From Candidatus Rifleibacteriota bacterium (GTDB lineage: Bacteria > Muiribacteriota > Ozemobacteria > Ozemobacterales > Ozemobacteraceae), in contig JADFZL010000001.1 of NCBI GenBank assembly GCA_015232575.1, forward strand, positions 372,001 to 436,000: a DNA stretch of 64,000 bases, given 5' to 3'. The translations under genes and the position numbers were made by a program. Shown here in pieces: positions 32,977 to 41,119 of the stretch (positions within the stretch are counted from its first letter, which is position 1; each line of letters starts with the position of its first letter). The notes under the pieces were generated by a model. The model was not told the origin of the DNA, searched no databases, and saw only the letters and a list, made by a program, of their open reading frames with translations.

Positions 32977-33849
32977 TTATGAATAGTGAACCTTTTTCTC
33001 AAGATAAAGCTTGTTAAACAAAGTAATTGCAAAGATCATCATGAAAAGAACAAAAGCCATTGCAAGAGCATATCCGAATTCGAAGTTTTCGAATGCTTTA
33101 CGATAGAGATAATAAACTATTACCATTGTACTTTTCAGTGGTCCTCCGCGTGGAGTCATCATATAGACTTGCGAGAACACCTGAAATGAACCGATACATG
33201 ACATTACAAAAACAAAATACGTCGTCGGAGTAAGCAGGGGCCAGGTAATATGCCTGAATTGCATCCACAGAGAAGCTCCGTCAATACGTGCAGCTTCATA
33301 TAAATGCGGCGGAATATTCTGCAAACCTGCAAGGAATATGATTACATTGTAACCGAGACCTTTCCAGACGCTCATAAAGATAATGCAGGGCATTGCCCAG
33401 AATGGGTCCTGAAGCCATCGCTGCGGAGACATCCCTACCATTTCCAGAAGTTTATTCAGAAGGCCGAAGTCCGGATGGTAAATGAACGTCCAGACTATGG
33501 CAACAGCGTTTATTGAAGTAATAACCGGAATAAAATAAACTGTACGGTAGAACCCGAGACCGCCAATTTTATTGTTGAGAAGCAGTGCTATTGTCAATGA
33601 ACAGATTATTGAAAGGGGAACCGAAACAACTGTGTAGTACAAGGTGTTCCATATTGATTTATAGAACATCGGATCATCTATCAGTCTTGAAAAATTTTCA
33701 AGCCCCACGTATTCGGGGGTGCCTATCAGATCCCAGCTGTAGAGACTTATTGCCAGCGAATAAAAAATTGGCATGACGTGAAATACCAGGAGAATCAGAA
33801 GAACCGGAGCCAAGTACAAATATGCTCCCCAGTCAAATTTTTTGTTCAT
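32977..33849 (-). CDS. Sugar ABC transporter permease (MalF/UgpA type)
   Basis: The 290-residue inner-membrane protein has six helices and the EAA loop (PHLYEAARIDGASLWMQFRH) of binding-protein-dependent sugar importers. It is the first gene of the operon, followed by the MalG-type permease, the binding protein and nrnA. The ribosome site AAAGGA lies in the last bases of the conserved 32-bp hairpin element at 33859-33890, so that hairpin is in the 5' leader. The ATP-hydrolysing subunit is presumably shared from elsewhere, as with MsmX/MsmK-type ATPases. Confidence 0.93.
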   Translation of the reverse strand: MNKKFDWGAYLYLAPVLLILLVFHVMPIFYSLAISLYSWDLIGTPEYVGLENFSRLIDDPMFYKSIWNTLYYTVVSVPLSIICSLTIALLLNNKIGGLGFYRTVYFIPVITSINAVAIVWTFIYHPDFGLLNKLLEMVGMSPQRWLQDPFWAMPCIIFMSVWKGLGYNVIIFLAGLQNIPPHLYEAARIDGASLWMQFRHITWPLLTPTTYFVFVMSCIGSFQVFSQVYMMTPRGGPLKSTMVIVYYLYRKAFENFEFGYALAMAFVLFMMIFAITLFNKLYLEKKVHYS

Positions 33850-33858
33850 TAATATGTC

Positions 33859-33890
33859 CTTTTTTTAGAGGGGGCACGCGCCCCCTCTCG
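33859..33890. repeat. Conserved 32-bp hairpin, copy 2
   Basis: Identical to 20478-20509. The nine-bp GC stem (33867-33875 with 33880-33888) ends four bases before the AAAGGA ribosome site of the permease gene on the minus strand. Confidence 0.85.
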
Positions 33891-33894
33891 CAGG

Positions 33895-34060
33895 TCGAAC
33901 AAGTTCGACCCGCTCACTCCCCGCGGTCGAGCACGTTGTGCTCTCCGCAGATCGAGCAAGTCCGACCGCTCACTCCCCGCGGTCGAGCACGTTGTGCTCT
34001 CCGCAGATCGAGCAAGTCCGACCGCTCACTCCCCGCAGTCGAGCACCTTGTGCTCTCCGC
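33895..34060. repeat. 56-bp tandem repeat of nested palindromes, locus 2
   Basis: CGCTCACTCC-type starts recur at 33912, 33968 and 34024, an exact 56-base period with three near-identical units. Each carries CCGCGG and GAGCACGTTGTGCTC palindromes and shares the core CTCACTCCCCGCGGTCGAGC with locus 1. Open frames through it are translation artefacts of the repeat. Confidence 0.9.
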
Positions 34061-34335
34061 TATTTGAATGCCTTTCGACATTATAATACCTTGATAGAAG
34101 CACACGCCACAAATCTCCACGGTCTTGAAGCTGCCTGGCATTTGAATCACCTGAGTAATACATAGTTTCTGAATATTCAGAATTTAACCCTTAGCAACCG
34201 CCTCGAATCAGTTCAATAAGCGAACAAGACCTAGCAATGTACAATCCAAATTCCATAACTCGTTGTAAACAACGGGCGGCTTAGACCACTGAGGAGAATC
34301 AAAACACGCCTCATAATAGACAAATACCTGACTTC
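34061..34335. other. Intergenic region upstream of the sugar ABC operon
   Basis: These 275 bases hold no credible gene. On the minus strand a perfect TATAAT lies at 34085-34080, but no matching -35 box is seen at the right distance. If it is the operon promoter, the leader would run through the tandem palindromes. The remainder has no recognised feature. Confidence 0.4.
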
Positions 34336-35952
34336 TCAGCGTTTTTCTGCGAGAAACTGAATGAGGTTATCGTAGAATTCGGCAGTTTCATGTACAACTG
34401 GTGGCGGAGTTGTCTGAGAGGTGTTGATATCGCTGTCCGGATACTGATAATCAGTAAAATTGCAGCATCCAAGTGCAACCAGTTTTCCTTTGGCGAGCTT
34501 TTCAAGTGCAACTATCGGAATTGCCGGATTTCCGCCAACCGGATAAATAACAGCGTCGTTCTTCTTGTCGCCGTCTTTATTTTCAGAATCATCATCACCC
34601 ATTACCAGAATCTCAACGCCAGCTTCTTCTGTAAGCAAAGTATTTTCACGGGTAATCAACGAACAAGTTCCCCATGTAATGAGCTGTTTAACATTTTTAA
34701 AGAGCTGATTTCCTTTTTTAAATGTATGAGCGACTACTCCCCATGCTTTGTTGGTTTTATTTGTTTTGTCCCATACCTGATCACTGTTGAAGCGCATTAC
34801 AGAACCGCATTTTTCGAGAAGGGAATTAAGCGAACGAATATTTTTTAATCTTGAGGAATCCCAGTCGCCTGCAACAACGAGGTTTCCACCGGCCATCAGC
34901 CAGTCAGAAAGTGCCTGGATTTCGGTATCCATAAGACCAAGCGATGGGTCCGGAAGAATAACGATTGAAAATTTTGCAAGATTTTCTGCATTAATGGTTG
35001 TCATGTTGTAAAAAACACTGAAACCAAGCTTATTCACATGTCTTTCAAAAGTATCCATCTTGTCGGAAGCGGCATTTCCGTGTGACGCATCAATAAAAAT
35101 ATTGCTATCTTTCTTAGAAGCGTCTGCTTCAACAACAGTTTTAACAATTCTTGAAGGAATACGTTTATCAGGAGTAGCTCCGGAAACCCATTTCATTGAG
35201 TTATATGCAAATTGCGGATGACTAAACATGAAAGAGTCATAAGAATCATGAAGTTTGTTTTTGTCGCCGCTTCCGATGCCATCATCGAAAGGAGAACTGT
35301 CGCCGATTGCTACAACTCTTCCTTTTCCAGATTCAGCAGCAACAATATAAGGTGCTTTTTTAAACCGGCTGTCCACAAGCGAAACAGCGCTGGAATCCCG
35401 CATCCGAAGAATTGAAATCGTTGATCCGGCCCATGCACCAATTCCTCTTACACCAAACATTGCCGGGTGAGAAGAATTCATTGGACCAGACATTGGGGCT
35501 TCATAAACGGTGTCTCCGTTAAACTGAAAACCGAACTGCGGAACGAAGCAATTAAAGACTTTAACAGCATCGTAGCCATCGTTGTCTCTGTCGGCTCCGC
35601 CATGGTCAGATACAAGAAACGCGCCGCCGCCATTTTTTACGAATTCAACAATTGCATCCTGCTCTTCTTTTGAATATGGGTTGTTCGGCTCGGCAAGAAT
35701 GACAACTTTGTAGTTGGAAAGAAGCTCGGGTGTAATCTTTCCAGCAGCAGAAATCTCTTTGAGGGAATCGATTGAAAAGCCTTCTGCCTTGAGCATGTCA
35801 GCTACTTCCGAATAAGCGCCGTGAAGCACCCAGTCTGCGTTTCCGGCAGTCTGGCCGTGAGTGTCGTCATAAAGGGTCTTAACCTGTGCGGCAAGCGAAT
35901 GAATTGAGAAAAGAAGAATGATAACTACCAGAGAAGCCAATTTCTTTTGCAT
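34336..35952 (-). CDS. Exported two-domain protein, DUF4350/GATase-like fold
   Basis: The 538-residue protein has a signal peptide (MQKKLASLVVIILLFSIHSL, cut after LAA). It then has two related halves. Each begins with an aspartate-His pattern (YDDTHGQTAGN near 29; IDASHGNAASD near 285) followed by a Rossmann-like unit with VVILAEPNNPYSKEEQDAIV...GGGAFLVSDHGG and IVILPDPSLGLMDTEIQALS...GGNLVVAGDWD. This resembles the DUF4350/GldG-type amidotransferase-like fold, which lacks a conserved catalytic cysteine. Perhaps a ligand-binding or scaffold role. AAGGAGGG marks the start. It lies 29 bases after the gene at 35982 and likely shares its transcript. Confidence 0.7.
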   Translation of the reverse strand: MQKKLASLVVIILLFSIHSLAAQVKTLYDDTHGQTAGNADWVLHGAYSEVADMLKAEGFSIDSLKEISAAGKITPELLSNYKVVILAEPNNPYSKEEQDAIVEFVKNGGGAFLVSDHGGADRDNDGYDAVKVFNCFVPQFGFQFNGDTVYEAPMSGPMNSSHPAMFGVRGIGAWAGSTISILRMRDSSAVSLVDSRFKKAPYIVAAESGKGRVVAIGDSSPFDDGIGSGDKNKLHDSYDSFMFSHPQFAYNSMKWVSGATPDKRIPSRIVKTVVEADASKKDSNIFIDASHGNAASDKMDTFERHVNKLGFSVFYNMTTINAENLAKFSIVILPDPSLGLMDTEIQALSDWLMAGGNLVVAGDWDSSRLKNIRSLNSLLEKCGSVMRFNSDQVWDKTNKTNKAWGVVAHTFKKGNQLFKNVKQLITWGTCSLITRENTLLTEEAGVEILVMGDDDSENKDGDKKNDAVIYPVGGNPAIPIVALEKLAKGKLVALGCCNFTDYQYPDSDINTSQTTPPPVVHETAEFYDNLIQFLAEKR

Positions 35953-35981
35953 TGTTCCCTCCTTGATGGAAAAACGTTTTT

Positions 35982-36794
35982 CTATTTGAGATTTGAAGGC
36001 TGACTCGCCTTCTTCTGATAAGTTGACCGAAATTTTTCTGCATCAACGGCTGGCAAAAAGACACTTCCCTGAAAACTTTCACCGTTTTCGCAGACAAAAT
36101 GTTTTCCGCCTGATTGAGCTTTTTTCTTCCAGAGATTTGGATCAGAGAAAACACCTTCAAAATCAGAGGGCGTCTGAATCTGGATAGAAATTTTCTTGAA
36201 ATCCAGCGGAAAGATTCCCCACTTTGAAATCAGGGGACCTACCATAAAGCGTCTTCCGAGATTTTCCCGTTCAAAAAGTTTTGTAAGATCATCAAGCGCA
36301 AATTTTTTCTTGGAACTTTTGTTCTCGTCATCTGAAGGCTCGCTTTGAACCTTCATATTTTCTGCATCAAGGTTAAAATTTATTCCCTGCTTCGCACGCA
36401 CCTGAAGGGAAAGAATTTCTCCCGGCTCCATTGTAACCGGAATTCGCGGATTATCTCTGGAAAAGTTCACACGTTTCCCGTTGACTTCAAGAGTTGCCGC
36501 AGCTTCGTTAATAAGATACAACAATCTGACTTTAATTGAACTGTTAAGTTTCTTTTCAGAAACATTCTTCATCTTAATCAAAAGACTGGTCTGCGCATAA
36601 TCGTTGATAAGCTCAGCTTTCGCAACGCATTCTATGACTTCGAATGCATCTGAAAAGCCTTTCTCTATAACGAATTCAGGCATGCGGGGAATAAGGTTCC
36701 TGTCTGATGCAAAAAGCGACGCCGAAATCATCAGGAAACACGCGACAAACAACAACGACAAAGTACTATTATTATTGTGATTATTCAATTTCAT
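35982..36794 (-). CDS. Exported protein of unknown function
   Basis: The 270-residue product has a signal peptide (LSLLFVACFLMISASLFAS). The rest reads as beta-rich, with an extracellular-type segment (SLLIKMKNVSEKKLNSSIKV, ARLLYLINE-like strands, VTMEPGEILSLQVRAKQGIN) that suggests an immunoglobulin-like or DUF4424-like fold. The C-terminus has no membrane anchor. No enzyme motif seen. It is the promoter-proximal gene of a two-gene unit with the DUF4350-like gene, so the two may act together. The ribosome site is weak. Confidence 0.6.
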   Translation of the reverse strand: MKLNNHNNNSTLSLLFVACFLMISASLFASDRNLIPRMPEFVIEKGFSDAFEVIECVAKAELINDYAQTSLLIKMKNVSEKKLNSSIKVRLLYLINEAAATLEVNGKRVNFSRDNPRIPVTMEPGEILSLQVRAKQGINFNLDAENMKVQSEPSDDENKSSKKKFALDDLTKLFERENLGRRFMVGPLISKWGIFPLDFKKISIQIQTPSDFEGVFSDPNLWKKKAQSGGKHFVCENGESFQGSVFLPAVDAEKFRSTYQKKASQPSNLK

Positions 36795-36924
36795 AATGCA
36801 ATAGTATATTCTATTCAGAACAACTTATCAAGTTTGAAATTTTCAATCCAGCAATTATCGGTTTGAATCTCACGAAAGATCTTCCCAATAATCACTGGAA
36901 GTGGATGTAAGTTCTCTTTGAATA

Positions 36925-38373
36925 TCAGTCTTTGACAAACTGACAGCTTTCTTTGTCCCACTTGAAAGCAATTTTGCCACCGTTGAAAACGAAGTCAAAG
37001 ATTCTCAAAGTTCGTCCAGTGCTCCATAATGGTCGAATATTCCAGAAATCTGCCATTTTCAAAGCAAATGCCGAAGCACCTTCATACATCAGATCGCACA
37101 GATGTATTCTAAAATTTCTTCGGTAAGCCTTCATAAGAAGTCTGATACAGGTTTCGTCGAAATCCGGTGACAAATAGAAATTGAGAGGAAGAAGACTGCC
37201 TGATGCGGTTTTGTCCAAGCAATAAATTCTTTCCAGTTCTGTTCCGCGAAAGACTCTTATTCCTACAGCAAAGTAGCTTGTTGCACCCCCGGGTAAATTG
37301 TCTGCCAAATTAAGGGTTTCCTTGAGAGTTGTGACATTTTCGCCCGGCCCGCCAAGAATAAACCCCACAGTATAAGGGATATTGTGTTTAAAATAAAGCT
37401 CCGCAGTTTTCAAAAGCATTTCCCGTGTATACCCCTTGCGGAGATTTTCAAGCATACTATTTGAACCTGAATCCGCTGTCAGATCGACTCCTATGCATCC
37501 GGAAGCTTTCAGAAGTTTAACACTTTCTTCATCCTGACCGACCGGATTCAACTCAACCTCATATTTGATAGGAACATGTCTTTTAATCAACTCTTCACAT
37601 ACATTTACTGCATGCTCCCGAGGTGCGTTGAAAAGCGTATCAGCAAAATCGAACCAGGGAAGCCGCGTCACATCTATGATGTGTTCTATTTCATCCACAG
37701 ATCTTTTTGGCGAACGAAGCCTTGGTTTATGGCCATGTATTGGAGCTTCAGGACAATAGATACAGTCTAGAGGGCAACCTTTTCTTGTAAAAACACCGAA
37801 ATTCCCCCGATAGCGGCCATAACTTTTCCAGTCGATATCTTCAATAGCCTGGAATGGGATTGCATCAAGATTTTCAACTTTTTGAGGAGGATTAATGATC
37901 CATGTATTTCCGGTGTGTTGTACAAGTCCCGGGATGTCTGAAATATCCTCTCTTTTGCTCCATTTGCTTAGAAAAAGGGGAAAAGCCTCATCTGCTTCCC
38001 CAGCTATTCCAAAGTCAGCAGAAAGAGTCTCCATCAGTTCTTTTGGAAAAATACTGAAAGCTGAGCCTCCAAGAATGATTGGAGCAGAGGACATTTGTCG
38101 CACGGTATCGACACATTCTTTGATGTCGGGTACATCGAAACGGGATTTGGAAAACAATGTATCGACATTTCTAATGGAAACTCCAACCAGCTCAGGAGAG
38201 AATTCGCGAACAGCCTCTTCGACAAGTTTTCCGATTCTTTTTTTGAACATCAGGTCTAAAACTTTAACTTCATGGCCATGCTTCTTAGCGCCTGCGGCAA
38301 TATAAAGCATTCCCAGAGGTGGAACCGGATGTACAAATGTCTGTCTGTTTGGTGATATAAAAAGTATTCTCAT
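36925..38373 (-). CDS. Cobalamin-type radical SAM enzyme (third of the operon)
   Basis: The 482-residue protein starts at ATG 38373 (or GTG 38379; AAGGAT is at four bases from GTG and ten from ATG). Residues about 1-140 form a B12-binding-like Rossmann domain (RILFISPNRQTFVHPVPPLG, LVGVSIRNVDTLF, IILGGSAFSIFP). The radical SAM core follows from about 185, with FTRKGCPLDCIYCPEAP supplying C-x3-C-x2-C for the 4Fe-4S cluster. GFILGGPGE is a typical later motif. Such enzymes alkylate or rearrange unactivated carbons of lipids, tetrapyrroles or natural products. It is last in the five-gene operon, 13 bases from the preceding gene. The substrate is unknown. Confidence 0.9.
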   Translation of the reverse strand: MRILFISPNRQTFVHPVPPLGMLYIAAGAKKHGHEVKVLDLMFKKRIGKLVEEAVREFSPELVGVSIRNVDTLFSKSRFDVPDIKECVDTVRQMSSAPIILGGSAFSIFPKELMETLSADFGIAGEADEAFPLFLSKWSKREDISDIPGLVQHTGNTWIINPPQKVENLDAIPFQAIEDIDWKSYGRYRGNFGVFTRKGCPLDCIYCPEAPIHGHKPRLRSPKRSVDEIEHIIDVTRLPWFDFADTLFNAPREHAVNVCEELIKRHVPIKYEVELNPVGQDEESVKLLKASGCIGVDLTADSGSNSMLENLRKGYTREMLLKTAELYFKHNIPYTVGFILGGPGENVTTLKETLNLADNLPGGATSYFAVGIRVFRGTELERIYCLDKTASGSLLPLNFYLSPDFDETCIRLLMKAYRRNFRIHLCDLMYEGASAFALKMADFWNIRPLWSTGRTLRIFDFVFNGGKIAFKWDKESCQFVKD

Positions 38374-38386
38374 TGGCACATTATCC

Positions 38387-39541
38387 TTACAGCGTTTTTA
38401 TCTGTGATTTCAGTGATTGCAAATCAATGACAGTTAACTCGAACGTTGGAGAGATATCGATCACTTTTGAATTTTTCCACGGTTCGAAAAATTCTATAAG
38501 CTCTTTAAACCACATTCCGCATTGCTGAGCCAGCCATTTTATGTTGACATTCTTGTTTCCATTTTCTGATGCTCCAAGTATGATCCTTGCAATAAGCGAT
38601 TCATGCGGCGGGCAATGCTGATTTCCTGCAATTTGATATCTCATCCGTGTTCCAAGAATCTGGCATATTCGGAATGCAACGTTTCTATCGCAAGTTAATT
38701 GTTTTATGAAATCGGACCTTCCCCAAACCATCAAATCAACTTCTTTTGAATGTGCAATGACAGTGGCAGTTCTTGGCCCGCCATCCAGGAGTGAAAGCTC
38801 ACCGAAAACCTGGCCTGGTCCGAGAAGGAAGCCTGTTTCCGGAGTAATTTCGGTATTCTCCGGGATAATCTGAACCGACCCCCTCATGATTAGAAAAGCT
38901 TCGGTTCCAATCTCGCCTTTGGAGACAACAGGCTCATTGTTTACATAAATCCTTCGTTCAAGAGAATCATCGAAAATAACATCCGAAGGATCGGTCATAG
39001 TTTCACGGATTCCTGATGGAAACCCATCTGTATCTACATGTATGGGAACGATAGGAACCCCCAACTCTCTGGCCATAACTTCGTCTGCGATTTTTGTGGC
39101 ACCGATTGTTTGAAGAAGAGGTAGAACACCCGGGTTAAGAGGAGCAATTATGTGTCTTGCACCCATTTTTCGGATCAGATTAACAATCATCTTGAACAAG
39201 GCCATCACAAGCCCTCTACGTCGTCTGTGTGATTCTGCAACGCAAAGCCAGCCCACAGAGGCAATTTTACCGGATAATGTCGATATGAACGGTTCAAAAT
39301 CGTATAAGTCTAGAGCAGGCATTCCTGCGGGGCTGTTGAGGGTAAGACGTACAGTTCCGATGGGGATTTCTTCATCTGTGGCCAGTAGAAGTACTGTTTC
39401 CGGAAAGGAATCGAAGCGATCCAGGATACGATCGGAATGCATTTCGAACCGCTTTTCTTCAACGACAAAAACCTGGTGGCGAAGTTTAAAAACAGCATCA
39501 CGTTCACTCGAAGTTGCCGCTATTCTTAATTTGAGAGGCAT
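38387..39541 (-). CDS. GNAT/N-acyl amino acid synthase-like protein with cyclic-nucleotide-binding domain
   Basis: The 384-residue protein joins an acyltransferase domain (about 1-150) to a cyclic-nucleotide-binding domain (about 195-290) and a C-terminal winged-helix-like region (about 310-384). The acyltransferase part begins VFKLRHQVFVVEE and continues IPIGTVRLTLNSPAGMPALD, as in FeeM and autoinducer-synthase-like enzymes. SHRRRRGLVMALFKMIVNLI is the acyl-CoA loop, and the region ends GVLPLLQTIGATKI. The binding cassette is FGELSLLDGGPRTATVI. I infer that binding of a cyclic nucleotide controls acyl transfer. AAAGGA precedes ATG 39541. It lies between the second and third radical SAM genes of the operon. 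Confidence 0.8.
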   Translation of the reverse strand: MPLKLRIAATSSERDAVFKLRHQVFVVEEKRFEMHSDRILDRFDSFPETVLLLATDEEIPIGTVRLTLNSPAGMPALDLYDFEPFISTLSGKIASVGWLCVAESHRRRRGLVMALFKMIVNLIRKMGARHIIAPLNPGVLPLLQTIGATKIADEVMARELGVPIVPIHVDTDGFPSGIRETMTDPSDVIFDDSLERRIYVNNEPVVSKGEIGTEAFLIMRGSVQIIPENTEITPETGFLLGPGQVFGELSLLDGGPRTATVIAHSKEVDLMVWGRSDFIKQLTCDRNVAFRICQILGTRMRYQIAGNQHCPPHESLIARIILGASENGNKNVNIKWLAQQCGMWFKELIEFFEPWKNSKVIDISPTFELTVIDLQSLKSQIKTL

Positions 39542-39556
39542 GCAAAGTCCTTTCTT

Positions 39557-41101
39557 TTATGTCGTTAAAAGGTGTTCGATAGATTCGTAATCGCGATCAA
39601 TCATTCCTTTTACGATACAGCGCGTCAATTCAACCGGATTCCTTTTCATCATAATTGAAACAAGATAGTAATAATCACTCAAAGACGGAATGGAAAGTTC
39701 TTCACGGATTCTTTTATGGAAATCGGCACCAATCGACAGGATCAATGCATGATCAATATCTGAAGCAGGTTTTCCGAAAAGTGGATATCTGAAAGGAGGT
39801 TTGGGCCATAGTTTTAATGGAATGAGATATCTGATCGGATATGCCACAAAGCGGGTGAGATAATCGGGATCCAGTTCTATACCGTATTTCGCCGGATTTT
39901 TTCCCCACACAGTCGGCGGATATACTGCTGCCGGAAGAGAAATTACCGAATCCAGGCTTTCACGCATTTCACGGATTCCGGCGAATGTTTTTTCGATAGA
40001 AGCCTGCGTGTCTCCCGGGATTGGAACAATGAAACTTGCTACTGTTTTGATTCCAGCTTCATGGGCCATTTTTATGGTTTTCTGGACTGTCTCAACGTTA
40101 AACCCTTTGTTTATTTTTACCAATGTTTCCGGGTCAAGCGATTCAACGCCAAAAAATAGAGCTACACAGCCTGCTTCATGAAGCATGTTGAAATTTTCCG
40201 ATGAATTCTGGTCAACTCTTGAAAACGCAGTAAAATGAATCTTTCCACTCATTTCACTGTCAACGATCATTTGTGAAATCTTTGTAAGGGCTCCGACAGG
40301 GGGAGTTGAATCCTCGAACCTGAAATTTCTGGCACCTGAAGAATATAACGCCTGCATTTCAGAAAAGACCGAATTGATATTTCGTGAAATGTTTTTCACT
40401 CCGTAATTCTCAGTGCGTACGCAAAAAGTGCATGAGTTTGGACATGCCTGATTTGAAAGTGTGAGAGAATAAATAGGAATTTTCCGGGAAATTGAAGAGT
40501 ATACTGAAGGACAATATTCAGCATGTGGAAAATCATCCGGATTGATGATAATCCGTTCGTTTTCGAAAATTTGCGAACCTTTTCGATAAACCATTCCCGG
40601 AATGGTGGAGATGTCCTGGCCGACAAAGAGGGCTTTTGCGGCATCGTAGCCCAGACCGGTAAACAGACCGTCAAGAGAGTTTTCCGAAAGAGTTAAAATG
40701 TGCTCTTTGAACCAGTCAACTTTTTGGCCTATTCCGAAGATTCTAATCTGTGGATTAATATTTTTTATTTTTCGTGCAAGATCAATGGAAAACTTGAAGC
40801 CGGTTCCATGCCAAAGATTTAAAAGCATGATGTCACACCCTGTACCAATTACAGCTTGTGCTTCTCGAACCACTTGCTCCTCATGAGCCGGGTTCGAATC
40901 GTCGAAGGCAAGTGATCCGAGGTTTGTCAGATATTCTTTTCCAAAACGCCTGAGATCGAAAAAATTAGCCCTGTCTGCAATTTCTGCCTTCAAACCACAT
41001 TTTATCGCAATCGCCGCCATTTTTCCAAGCCTTTCGTTAGGAAAAAGGTGTGAAATGTCATCCAATTCGCCAGACATATTGTAAATTAGAACATGTTTCA
41101 T
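39557..41101 (-). CDS. Cobalamin-type radical SAM enzyme (second of the operon)
   Basis: The 514-residue protein has a diverged B12-binding-like N-terminus (CDIMLLNLWHGTGFKFSIDL, IRIFGIGQKVDWF) and a radical SAM core from about 210. NQACPNSCTFCVRTENYG gives the C-x3-C-x2-C cluster ligands. Later ALFFGVESLDPETLVKINKG and ASFIVPIPGD are family motifs. GAGGGTG lies before ATG 41101. The gap to the upstream radical SAM gene is 18 bases and to the downstream GNAT gene 15, so all are one transcript. The N-terminal domain differs much from its two neighbours, which implies distinct reactions in one pathway rather than recent duplicates. Confidence 0.9.
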   Translation of the reverse strand: MKHVLIYNMSGELDDISHLFPNERLGKMAAIAIKCGLKAEIADRANFFDLRRFGKEYLTNLGSLAFDDSNPAHEEQVVREAQAVIGTGCDIMLLNLWHGTGFKFSIDLARKIKNINPQIRIFGIGQKVDWFKEHILTLSENSLDGLFTGLGYDAAKALFVGQDISTIPGMVYRKGSQIFENERIIINPDDFPHAEYCPSVYSSISRKIPIYSLTLSNQACPNSCTFCVRTENYGVKNISRNINSVFSEMQALYSSGARNFRFEDSTPPVGALTKISQMIVDSEMSGKIHFTAFSRVDQNSSENFNMLHEAGCVALFFGVESLDPETLVKINKGFNVETVQKTIKMAHEAGIKTVASFIVPIPGDTQASIEKTFAGIREMRESLDSVISLPAAVYPPTVWGKNPAKYGIELDPDYLTRFVAYPIRYLIPLKLWPKPPFRYPLFGKPASDIDHALILSIGADFHKRIREELSIPSLSDYYYLVSIMMKRNPVELTRCIVKGMIDRDYESIEHLLTT

Positions 41102-41119
41102 TTTTGCACCCTCAATTAA

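Noticed and set aside
30679..33849. Complete maltose importer
   Set aside because: The ATPase gene is absent and the binding protein pattern is not specific to maltose.
33895..34060. CRISPR array or coding repeat
   Set aside because: 56-bp units are adjacent without spacers. Frames through them have no ribosome site and are low-complexity translations of a palindrome.
33914..34150. 78-codon minus-strand frame upstream of the ABC operon
   Set aside because: Its second half is the 56-bp repeat, its first half has no family resemblance and it lacks a ribosome site.
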